A DNA stretch of 5,439 nt from Cycloclasticus sp. (GCA_016764415.1 JAESRY010000066.1:1-5439); one strand, 5' to 3'; positions 1-5,164 are shown, numbered from the stretch's first letter. The notes: generated from the letters alone by a model not told the origin. Made by a program: numbers and translations.

Positions 1-289
1 CTTGTTCGCTCATTGCTTGAACCTGTCCCCATTTGAGAGCAACTTTTAAATCAATGGAGATGATCCTGCCTTCAAAACGTTGTTTTAAATCATCTTCAAG
101 CCACAGTTTTAACCGTTTCTTTTTTGAGCCATCCGCTAACTTTTCTATACCTTTTTCAATTTCCCCGAAAGTCAAAACACTGATGTAGAGTTTGCTTTCA
201 TCAATACTTGAAAGCCAAGTAATAACCTTGTCATTAGGAACTGGTTTCACAAGCTCGGATATAACGCAGGTATCAAGCAAATACTTCAT
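1..289 (-). CDS. vapC: PIN-domain toxin, VapC/FitB-like (3' part beyond window)
   Basis: Reading the minus strand from the ATG at 289 gives 96 uninterrupted codons that run off the left edge, so about two thirds of a usual ~140-residue PIN toxin is visible. It opens MKYLLDTCVISEL, the canonical PIN start with the first acidic residue D6 and a second acid at E12. The conserved second-strand acid is E43 in SVLTFGEIEKGI. The segment around residue 77 onward (ISIDLKVALKWGQ) matches the family helix before the third catalytic Asp, which lies outside the window. PIN toxins of this family are Mg-dependent ribonucleases that arrest translation when the antitoxin is lost; FitB is the closest style I recognise. 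The start codon overlaps the antitoxin stop (ATGA, 286-289), indicating one transcript and translational coupling. Its class and partner are clear; its RNA target cannot be read from sequence. Confidence 0.88.
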   Translation of the reverse strand, partial: MKYLLDTCVISELVKPVPNDKVITWLSSIDESKLYISVLTFGEIEKGIEKLADGSKKKRLKLWLEDDLKQRFEGRIISIDLKVALKWGQVQAMSEQ

Positions 290-540
290 AGCTCAATATC
301 TCTTGGTAACTCAGTGCTACGAGACAAGTCTAAATCAGTATCTACCAAAGGGGAGCGTCTAAAAAAACCAACAAGGTTGGTGTCAGGGGTTGTCATTTTT
401 TTGTAGTCATCAAAAGAAATAATGACCACAGCATTTTGACCTCGTTTCGTTACAATTTGAGGTTTATTATTCATGGCTCTATCTACCAACTGGCTGAATT
501 TACTCTTTGCATCTTGTAATTGCCACGTGTTATTTTCCAT
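286..540 (-). CDS. Phd/YefM-family antitoxin of the PIN toxin pair
   Basis: This 84-residue protein begins with WQLQDAKSKFSQLVDRA and continues QIVTKRGQNAVVIISFDDYKKM, the hallmark of the Phd/YefM antitoxin fold (residues about 5-50). That fold dimerises and binds the operator DNA of its own operon. The remaining C-terminal tail (residues about 51-84, acidic and likely disordered) is expected to wrap the toxin and block its active site. It is the first gene of the pair: a GGAG ribosome-binding site (548-551) sits 7 nt before the ATG at 538-540, and the stop overlaps the toxin start. Length is typical for the family. A promoter and a perfect palindrome lie directly upstream, fitting autoregulation by the antitoxin or the toxin-antitoxin complex. 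Pairing a Phd-type antitoxin with a PIN toxin is common. Confidence 0.9.
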   Translation of the reverse strand: MENNTWQLQDAKSKFSQLVDRAMNNKPQIVTKRGQNAVVIISFDDYKKMTTPDTNLVGFFRRSPLVDTDLDLSRSTELPRDIEL

Positions 541-557
541 TGCTTATCTCCATAAAG

Positions 558-572
558 ACTAGTCTGACTAGT
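558..572 (-). promoter_or_regulatory. 15-bp palindrome, candidate toxin-antitoxin operator
   Basis: ACTAGTC-T-GACTAGT is a perfect inverted repeat with 7-bp arms around one central base. It abuts the candidate -10 element on its downstream side, so a bound antitoxin dimer would cover the transcription start. Phd-family antitoxins bind short palindromes in this position. That this protein binds this site is inferred from position. Confidence 0.6.
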
Positions 573-601
573 ATATTAAGCCTAGAGGGGTGGTTTGTCT
601 A
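573..601 (-). promoter_or_regulatory. Candidate promoter of the toxin-antitoxin operon
   Basis: On the minus strand a -35-like TAGACA (596-601, 5 of 6 to consensus) and a -10-like TAATAT (573-578, 4 of 6) are separated by exactly 17 bp. The -10 lies about 30 bp upstream of the antitoxin start codon, and a good ribosome-binding site (GGAG) sits in between. This is a consensus match only. Confidence 0.5.
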
Positions 602-768
602 TACAATGCTAACTTAACGGAATTTTCCTTTTGCCTGCCTTTGAAGTTTAAATTATCACTTGCAGTTACTAAAAATGTTTCCGCCTTATTATGATCGGTC
701 TCCCCGTTAGTTGATGTCAAAAGGATGATGGGCAAAAGGCAAGACTCGATACCTTCTTACTTTATTTT
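602..768. other. Gene-free spacer left of the ATPase
   Basis: No convincing coding region is seen between the toxin-antitoxin promoter and the 22-bp repeats. The stretch holds CCTTTTGCC (627-635) and its exact reverse complement GGCAAAAGG (731-739), about 95 bp apart. It also holds one copy of the 18-bp motif described at 728-745. It may be a decayed short repeat element. Confidence 0.4.
728..745 (+). repeat. 18-bp motif, left copy (ATRGGYAAAAGGCAAGAC)
   Basis: This 18-mer matches the one at 2689-2706 at 16 of 18 positions, in the same orientation, with a 12-bp exact core AAAAGGCAAGAC. The two copies bracket the block carrying the ATPase, the small ORF and the 59-bp repeats. From memory the core resembles a repetitive motif (AAAAGGCAAGACCTGACCCC-like) common in gammaproteobacterial intergenic DNA; I could not check this. 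Confidence 0.5.
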
Positions 769-834
769 CATTTGGACGGAATAATACTTTCATTTGGACG
801 AAACATTGCTTACACTTGGACGAATACTTTATCC
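769..834 (+). repeat. Three direct repeats with exact 22-bp period
   Basis: CATTTGGACG occurs at 769-778 and 791-800, and CACTTGGACG at 813-822, each followed by an A/T-rich filler, so the period is exactly 22 bp twice. Twenty-two bases are about two helical turns, so the copies face the same side of the DNA, as expected for protein-binding sites. The period is not a multiple of three, so it is not a repeat in a protein. The array ends about 30 bp before the ATPase ATG and is best read as a regulatory array for that gene. Confidence 0.65.
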
Positions 835-863
835 CTCCCTTGGCAGGTAAAAAACGTCATAAC

Positions 864-2102
864 ATGAATAACGTACGCTACCACCGGTTCACTGAGCACA
901 TATTATTAGAGGCACTCCAAGATACGCCCGTGGTGCTGATTCATGGCGCACGTCAATGCGGTAAAACAACGCTTGCCCAAGCGATTGGTAATGAATTAGG
1001 TTATCACTATATTAGTTTCGACGATAACAACCAACTCCAAGCGGCTAAGGCTGACCCAATTGGTTTTATTGAAGGACTGCCCGAGCTAACAATTCTTGAT
1101 GAAATACAGCGCACTCCAGAGCTCTTCACTGCAATCAAAGCCAGTGTCGATCAGCACCGCAAGCCAGGCCGGTTTATTCTGACGGGCTCTGCTAACGTAT
1201 TATTGCTTCCTAAATTGGCGGGTAGAATGGAAATTATTCATCTTCGACCGCTTGCGCAAAGTGAAATTGCAGGACAAAAACCCACGTTCCTCCAGCAACT
1301 TTTTAGTGCCGATACGGGTTTAAATTCCAATAAAAACAATTACCCACGTTTAGGTGACGCAATAGCAGAGTTAATATGCGCAGGTGGATACCCCGCCGCC
1401 ATTGCACGTAGCAAGGCAAAACGACGCAACGCCTGGTACCGTGATTACATCACGACCATTATCCAGCGCGACGTGCAGGACATTGCCAGTATTCGTAACC
1501 TCGATATTCTGCCAAAGCTACTGGCCTTAGCTGCCAGTCAAACTGCACGCTTATTTAACGCAGCTGACTTGGCCTCACCGTTTTCTATCAGCCGCCCCAC
1601 GATTCGCGAATATTTGGCATTGCTGGAGAAGATATTCTTAATCGAACAGTTGCAACCTTGGCATAGCAACCGATTAAGTCGTTTAATTAAAACTCCAAAA
1701 ATGCATTTGTCAGATACTGGCTTAGCGTGTTCTTTGTTAGGCATAAGCAGCCAGTCTCTTTGGAAAGATAAAACGTTGCTCGGTCAGCTACTGGAAACTT
1801 TTATTTATCAAGAATTACGAAAGCACGCAGACTGGGAAGACGAAGACCTAAAGTTTTACCACTTTCGCAATAAAGACAAAGTAGAAGTAGACATTATTAT
1901 CGAGAAAAATCGTCAGTTGGCTGGCATAGAAATTAAAGCTGCGGCAACCGTTACGCTACAAGATTTTAAAGGCCTAACTAAACTAAAAGAAGCCTGTGGC
2001 GAAAAGTTTGTAGCAGGTGTCGTATTTTATGATGGTAAGAGCATCTTATCGTTCGGTGAGAAATTATTTGCCGTGCCGATTTCCGTATTAACACCCACAT
2101 AG
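864..2102 (+). CDS. ATP-binding protein, AAA_14/DUF4143 family
   Basis: This 412-residue protein (from the ATG at 864) has the standard two-part DUF4143 architecture. The N-terminal AAA ATPase domain has Walker A GARQCGKTT (residues 28-36, Lys34), Walker B LTILDE (Asp79, Glu80) and a sensor-like TGSAN (107-111). A middle region with GGYP near 174 and a winged-helix-like stretch (about 209-260) leads to a C-terminal domain. There, VEVDIII (Asp343) followed by GIEIKAA (Glu356, Lys358) has the spacing of a PD-(D/E)xK nuclease-like fold. The family is widespread and its cellular role is not established; the PD-(D/E)xK reading is inference. A TTG at 816 would add 16 residues, but it lies inside the third 22-bp repeat and lacks a ribosome-binding site. 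Family members start near the RYHRF-like segment, so I chose the ATG, whose own ribosome-binding site is also weak. The gene is intact and less AT-rich than the R-M genes to the right. Its tail overlaps a small convergent ORF. Confidence 0.88.
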   Translation: MNNVRYHRFTEHILLEALQDTPVVLIHGARQCGKTTLAQAIGNELGYHYISFDDNNQLQAAKADPIGFIEGLPELTILDEIQRTPELFTAIKASVDQHRKPGRFILTGSANVLLLPKLAGRMEIIHLRPLAQSEIAGQKPTFLQQLFSADTGLNSNKNNYPRLGDAIAELICAGGYPAAIARSKAKRRNAWYRDYITTIIQRDVQDIASIRNLDILPKLLALAASQTARLFNAADLASPFSISRPTIREYLALLEKIFLIEQLQPWHSNRLSRLIKTPKMHLSDTGLACSLLGISSQSLWKDKTLLGQLLETFIYQELRKHADWEDEDLKFYHFRNKDKVEVDIIIEKNRQLAGIEIKAAATVTLQDFKGLTKLKEACGEKFVAGVVFYDGKSILSFGEKLFAVPISVLTPT

Positions 2103-2224
2103 CGATCATTCAATAATAGTCGCTCAATCGATTGCATCAACGACAACGTCGTGACCAAATCGTCATCAGCAATGTAAAGGTGTTGCTCTAGTTGTTCGCT
2201 TAGTTGTTTGAATGGGTTTGTCAT
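2027..2224 (-). CDS. Small hypothetical protein, possibly a truncated gene
   Basis: This 65-residue ORF starts MTNPFKQLSEQLEQHL and continues as an acidic, strongly helical-looking stretch (IADDDLVTTLSLMQSIERLLLNDRYV split over residues about 18-43). I do not recognise the family. Points in favour are the protein-like N-terminus, a weak AAGAG ribosome-binding site about 9 nt before the ATG at 2222-2224, and a 19-bp inverted repeat 30-48 bp upstream. Against it, the last ~25 codons run antisense through the end of the ATPase gene and look less protein-like. The original 3' end may therefore have been replaced when the ATPase block arrived, leaving a chance read-through tail. Confidence 0.42.
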   Translation of the reverse strand: MTNPFKQLSEQLEQHLYIADDDLVTTLSLMQSIERLLLNDRYVGVNTEIGTANNFSPNDKMLLPS

Positions 2225-2253
2225 GGTGCTTACTCTTAAATCAGTGGAATTAT

Positions 2254-2272
2254 CTTAGGAATAATTCTTAAG
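2254..2272 (-). promoter_or_regulatory. 19-bp inverted repeat upstream of the small ORF
   Basis: CTTAGGAAT-A-ATTCTTAAG has 9-bp arms with 8 of 9 positions complementary around a central A. It lies 30-48 bp upstream of the ATG of the small minus-strand ORF, in the core-promoter zone. It is a candidate operator and modest support for the ORF being, or having been, a real gene. Confidence 0.4.
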
Positions 2273-2334
2273 TAATGCAAATGGTTAGTGACAATTGATG
2301 ATATTTACAAAGAATATGGTTTGTCGCTGCCGCG

Positions 2335-2359
2335 GGGCATTCATTTCTTTTGTATGCCC
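2335..2359. repeat. Short hairpin GGGCAT/ATGCCC
   Basis: Perfect 6-bp arms (2335-2340 and 2354-2359) flank a 13-nt T-rich loop. It sits ten bases before the tandem 59-bp repeats and may be part of the same repeat element. No T-run follows directly on the plus strand, so a terminator role is not supported. Confidence 0.4.
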
Positions 2360-2368
2360 AGCACCTAA

Positions 2369-2486
2369 AGGTATAAGGCTCATTGTTGCGGATAAAATAC
2401 TTCCGCAAATTCGACTAAAAGTGCCCAAGGCATAAGTCTCATTAGTACGGATTATAAAACATCCGTAATTCGACTAAAACGAACCA
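2369..2486. repeat. Tandem 59-bp repeat, two units each with a covarying hairpin
   Basis: Units 2369-2427 and 2428-2486 have equal length and are about three quarters identical after small compensating gaps. They share AGGYATAAG, CTCATT, CGGAT and AATTCGACTAAAA. Each contains a perfect 7-bp inverted repeat. In unit 1 it is TTGCGGA (2386-2392) with TCCGCAA (2402-2408) and a 9-nt loop. In unit 2 it is TACGGAT (2446-2452) with ATCCGTA (2461-2467) and an 8-nt loop. The G:C pair next to the shared CGGA/TCCG core in unit 1 is A:T in unit 2, so both sides changed together. The layout could be an RNA hairpin pair or two recombinase-type core sites; the sequence alone does not decide. Confidence 0.7.
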
Positions 2487-2521
2487 AAGAAAAGGGAGCC
2501 CAAATCGCAGAATTTCGAATA

Positions 2522-2578
2522 ATTTCGGGTGTACGCTAAACTCGCTGTGCTCAGACAACGCGCACACTTATCCGAAAT
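2522..2578. repeat. Long imperfect stem-loop
   Basis: ATTTCGG (2522-2528) pairs with CCGAAAT (2572-2578). GTGT (2529-2532) pairs with ACAC (2564-2567) across a 4-nt bulge. CGC (2534-2536) pairs with GCG (2560-2562) after one mismatch. That makes 14 pairs closing a loop that includes CTCGCTGTGCTCAGACA. It is a structured element of unknown role, possibly part of a dispersed repeat. Confidence 0.45.
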
Positions 2579-2620
2579 GATTCAACATTCTAAGCGCGAT
2601 AAAGGGAAATGTAGTGCGTC

Positions 2621-2634
2621 AGGTGAATTCACCT
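2621..2634. repeat. Perfect 14-bp palindrome AGGTGAATTCACCT
   Basis: The sequence is identical to its own reverse complement over 14 bases, long enough to be unlikely by chance at any one spot. It could be a protein-binding site or the tip of a decayed element. No gene start lies close by to tie it to regulation. Confidence 0.45.
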
Positions 2635-2688
2635 TATGTGTTAACGGAAGACCTGCCCCGCTTCTTTTGCCGTAACCTTGATGCGTAA

Positions 2689-2706
2689 ATAGGTAAAAGG
2701 CAAGAC
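2689..2706 (+). repeat. 18-bp motif, right copy
   Basis: This is the same-orientation partner of the motif at 728-745 (16 of 18 identical, exact core AAAAGGCAAGAC). It lies between the structured intergenic region and the methyltransferase control region. It may be a boundary of the ATPase block or simply another copy of a dispersed repeat. Confidence 0.5.
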
Positions 2707-2801
2707 CAGACATCCCCATCGCTAAATGTATCCGTTGAACTAAGGGAGCTTCAATCTGCCTCTAAGTACTCTTTATTACTTAAGCGTTAATACTGCTATC
2801 G

Positions 2802-2840
2802 TTAAAAGCCGGCCTACAGTACAATATATCATTTATGATA
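2802..2840 (+). promoter_or_regulatory. Methyltransferase control region: GCCGGC site, -10-like boxes, palindrome
   Basis: GCCGGC at 2808-2813 fits the RCCGGY target predicted for this R-M system. Just after it are -10-like TACAAT (2820-2825) and TATATC (2825-2830). TTAAAA (2802-2807) is a possible -35 placed 17 bp before TATATC, with the GCCGGC at the start of the spacer. TATCAT-TT-ATGATA (2827-2840) is an inverted repeat with 6-bp arms ending 16 bp before the start codon, a place where a bound protein would block transcription or translation. The exact promoter is not certain; that the RCCGGY site lies within the control region is clear. Confidence 0.45.
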
Positions 2841-2856
2841 ATGATGAATTTTAAGT

Positions 2857-4314
2857 ATGAATAAAAATTGGAACCTTTACGCAAAAAAAGCACTTAAGTT
2901 AGTATTAAAAAACAATAACTTAACAACCTCGGAGTTAGCTGAGCGATTCATAGAAAGCGGCATTACCGAAACGAAAGCAAGTATTGATAATAAAATCTCA
3001 AGAGGGACATTTAGTGCGTCATTTTTATATCAATGTTTATACCATCTAAATAACCAAAATTTTAATTCAGATGAGAGTTTAAAATTGACTGGGGTTTTAG
3101 CGTTACCAATAAAGGAAGGGAGGCAATTTTTCTCACAAGATAAGAATATCGGATTTATCAGGCCACAAGGTAGTAAGGTAAATCATTTGAAAGATAATAA
3201 AGTTATAAGCCTGTTTACAGGAACAGGTGGTTTTGACATAGGACTGGAGCAAGCAGGGTTTTCAACTGTAGCATGTGTTGAAATTGATGAGCATTGTCGT
3301 GAAACACTACGACACAACAAACCAGAATGGGTCTTGCTAGACAAAGGTGATGACCGTATGCCCGGTGATATAAGAAAAATCACTAGTAAAGAAATCTTAA
3401 AGGCGGCCAAATTAAAAAAAGGAGAAGCTGCGCTTGTTGTGGGAGGGGCCCCTTGCCAACCATTCAGTAATATTGGGCTAAAAAAAGGGAAATATGACAG
3501 AAAAAATGGAGACTTATTTCTTGAATTTGTTCGCGTAATAAAAGGTACAGCACCGAAAGCATTTATCTTTGAAAACGTAACAGGAATCACTCAGGCTAAA
3601 CATGCTGAAGTTATTAGCTACATGCAGGAGAGATTTTCTGATATTGGATACAAAATTTCATATTCAATTATTAATGCAGCTGATTATGGTGTTCCTCAGA
3701 AACGACTGCGTTTTATAATCTTGGGTTTAAAAGGCACCGAAGCACCATTGTTCCCTATGCCGACCCATTCAAAGGATCTTAAGAGGTGGTCTTTATTTGT
3801 TGATTCATTAAACCAGCCACCTGATTATCTCCCTACAGTTTGGAAATCTGTAGGTCAGGCATTTGAAGAGCTCCCCGATAATTATAAAGAACGCTCCGAT
3901 TATAAACAGATGAATGTTTCTGAGTTAATAAGAAACAGAATGGAATTAATAGGCCCAGGCGAGAATTTTAAAGTGTTGCCTATGCATATGAGACCTGATT
4001 GCTGGAAAAGTGGGAAGCACTTAGGCCATGACACTTTTGGGCGGCTTAAAAGTAATGAGCCGTCTGTCACTATTAGAACAGCAGCATACAACCCGACTAA
4101 AGGAAAATATATACACCCCACAGAGAACAGGGGTCTTGACCTAATTGAAATGAGCGTACTTCAAAGCTTCCCCTTAACTTGGGAATTCAAGTGTGCTAAA
4201 AATAAACCAATTACTTTAAAAAGTGGTGGCGCACAAATTGGAAACGCAGTTCCGCCCTTACTTGCAAAAGCTCTTGGCGGCGCTCTTTATGTCCAGCTTA
4301 GTCATTTAGAATAA
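2857..4314 (+). CDS. C5-cytosine DNA methyltransferase with N-terminal DUF6471-like domain
   Basis: This 485-residue protein is the modification half of the R-M pair. It transfers a methyl group from S-adenosylmethionine to cytosine C5 in the target, presumably RCCGGY, and so protects host DNA. Residues about 3-70 (NWNLYAKKALK, SELAERFIESGI, NKISRGTFSASFLYQCL) look like a DUF6471 helical domain, an unusual fusion. The catalytic domain follows with all main motifs: I (FTGTGGFDIGLE, from 120), IV (GGAPCQPFS, catalytic Cys200), VI (FENV, Glu239), VIII (QKRLR, 281-285), a target-recognition region (about 300-390), IX (SVTIRT, about 403-408) and X (IGNAVPP, 461-467). It is intact. The ATG at 2857 has only a weak ribosome-binding site, and a 7-codon mini-ORF (2841-2864) overlaps it. 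Its last 17 bases overlap the end of the convergent endonuclease gene. It is much more AT-rich than the ATPase gene. Confidence 0.95.
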   Translation: MNKNWNLYAKKALKLVLKNNNLTTSELAERFIESGITETKASIDNKISRGTFSASFLYQCLYHLNNQNFNSDESLKLTGVLALPIKEGRQFFSQDKNIGFIRPQGSKVNHLKDNKVISLFTGTGGFDIGLEQAGFSTVACVEIDEHCRETLRHNKPEWVLLDKGDDRMPGDIRKITSKEILKAAKLKKGEAALVVGGAPCQPFSNIGLKKGKYDRKNGDLFLEFVRVIKGTAPKAFIFENVTGITQAKHAEVISYMQERFSDIGYKISYSIINAADYGVPQKRLRFIILGLKGTEAPLFPMPTHSKDLKRWSLFVDSLNQPPDYLPTVWKSVGQAFEELPDNYKERSDYKQMNVSELIRNRMELIGPGENFKVLPMHMRPDCWKSGKHLGHDTFGRLKSNEPSVTIRTAAYNPTKGKYIHPTENRGLDLIEMSVLQSFPLTWEFKCAKNKPITLKSGGAQIGNAVPPLLAKALGGALYVQLSHLE

Positions 4315-5164
4315 TGGAAAACATTTCATTTGCTTTGTTGAGGCAATTTACTTGAAACACTTCATCAACAGCTGCTTGAGGTAATGTATTTACTGTAATG
4401 ATGGAATGTGTTGCGACAGTTCTTAATGCATTTCTATCCGGGTCTTTTATTACAGTAGCTGCCGCATAATACCTCAATCCTTTGGGAGTTAAAATCCATT
4501 GGCGTGTTTGAAGGTGAGCGTAAATTGCTTTCATTAAACTGCCTTCATGTGCTATCTGTAAACGTCTATCAGGCCGAAGTGAAGTTTTAACAGAAAGATA
4601 TCCAACAATATCATCAAAAGAACATTTATTAATAAAATGTTTGTATATGGATTCAAGCTTGGGAACTAAATTTTCATCGGTATTCTCTATAGATTGTAGA
4701 AAACCTATGTCGACATCAGTTTTTTGGATATCAATAATTACAAAATCAGGGTTTGATGTGACAAATTGAACCTCAGCCGACTCTTTAACTTTTTCCTTTA
4801 GATCAAGGATTATATTTTGAATGTCGGGTTTATATAAGCTGCTCACATCAAAGCGAGTTACATTTGGAAGCAGCAGTGCAATATGCTTTGTGTTATTCGA
4901 AAGGTGATGATTCAAAGCAGTAATGGCTAAAAGCCATTCATACCAATCACCATGTGAGTTAGCTAATGCTCCAGTTGTGACTGTCGGTAAGGCACAAAAG
5001 GTGGAAGAGTTTTTTTGAAGAGAAAGGATATTCTCGTCCATTTGTTTTAAAAAACTTGTAATTAACATGCCTTTTTGAGAAAAAATATACTTACTATATT
5101 TACAAAACGCTTTGGCCTTATTAATGCCTACATTGCCATTACTTTTAATATATAAAATACTCAT
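4298..5164 (-). CDS. Type II restriction endonuclease, Cfr10I/Bse634I family (predicted RCCGGY)
   Basis: This 288-residue protein is recognisably close to Cfr10I along nearly its whole length, especially LSVKTSLRPDRR, AHEGSLMKAIYAHLQTR, GLRYYAAAT, TVATHSI and LPQAAVDE. The family cuts R/CCGGY as a tetramer that works best on two sites. All active-site positions are present: Glu76 (GDWYEW), Asp140 (SNPD), Lys193 (SVKT) and the displaced Glu207 (HEGS). Their spacing is almost the same as in Bse634I (E80, D146, K198, E212, from memory). Arg197, Asp199 and Arg200 form the R-x-D-R motif that reads CCGG in this group. The start at 5164 aligns with the Cfr10I N-terminus. The gene converges on its methyltransferase, overlapping by 17 bp. 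The enzyme should therefore be active, with RCCGGY the best guess for specificity; the outer R/Y bases are less certain. Confidence 0.95.
   Translation of the reverse strand: MSILYIKSNGNVGINKAKAFCKYSKYIFSQKGMLITSFLKQMDENILSLQKNSSTFCALPTVTTGALANSHGDWYEWLLAITALNHHLSNNTKHIALLLPNVTRFDVSSLYKPDIQNIILDLKEKVKESAEVQFVTSNPDFVIIDIQKTDVDIGFLQSIENTDENLVPKLESIYKHFINKCSFDDIVGYLSVKTSLRPDRRLQIAHEGSLMKAIYAHLQTRQWILTPKGLRYYAAATVIKDPDRNALRTVATHSIITVNTLPQAAVDEVFQVNCLNKANEMFSIILND

Larger units (their letters stand above)
2225..2856. other. 632-bp gene-free, structure-rich intergenic region
   Basis: I find no convincing coding region in either direction here. It holds, in order: the inverted repeat at 2254-2272; a hairpin at 2335-2359 (GGGCAT...ATGCCC, 13-nt loop); the tandem 59-bp repeat at 2369-2486; a long imperfect stem at 2522-2578; a 14-bp palindrome at 2621-2634; the right copy of the 18-bp motif at 2689-2706; and the methyltransferase control region from about 2800. 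From memory, the CGAACCAAAGAAAAGGG stretch (2479-2495) and the AAACTCGCTGTGCTCAGACA stretch (2538-2557) resemble a dispersed intergenic element of gammaproteobacterial genomes. That would make part of this region repetitive DNA. Confidence 0.55.

Noticed and set aside
769..834. CRISPR array
   Set aside because: The conserved part is only about 10 bp with 12-bp filler and three copies, far from CRISPR repeat and spacer sizes.
837..847. Fourth copy of the TTGGACG repeat
   Set aside because: The TTGG at 840-843 is 24 rather than 22 bp on, and the following bases do not match.
816..863. TTG start adding 16 residues to the ATPase
   Set aside because: It falls within the third 22-bp repeat, has no ribosome-binding site, and the extra residues do not fit the family's N-terminus.
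1538..1744. Minus-strand ORF of 68 codons inside the ATPase gene
   Set aside because: It is antisense to a well-conserved coding region, has no family resemblance and no ribosome-binding site; it is a shadow.
2369..2486. Integron attC sites
   Set aside because: The units lack the GTTRRRY and RYYYAAC core ends, and there is no adjacent cassette-like ORF layout or integrase.
3361..3368. Further RCCGGY sites at 3361 (CCCGGT) and 4438 (TCCGGG)
   Set aside because: The outer bases do not fit R...Y, so these are CCGG but not RCCGGY.
3183..3590. Minus-strand ORF of 135 codons inside the methyltransferase gene
   Set aside because: It lies opposite the catalytic motifs I-V, is rich in Ser/Pro/Phe as expected of an antisense frame, and resembles no family.
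3900..4121. Minus-strand ORF of 73 codons inside the methyltransferase gene
   Set aside because: Antisense to the target-recognition region; no start signal and no recognisable motif.
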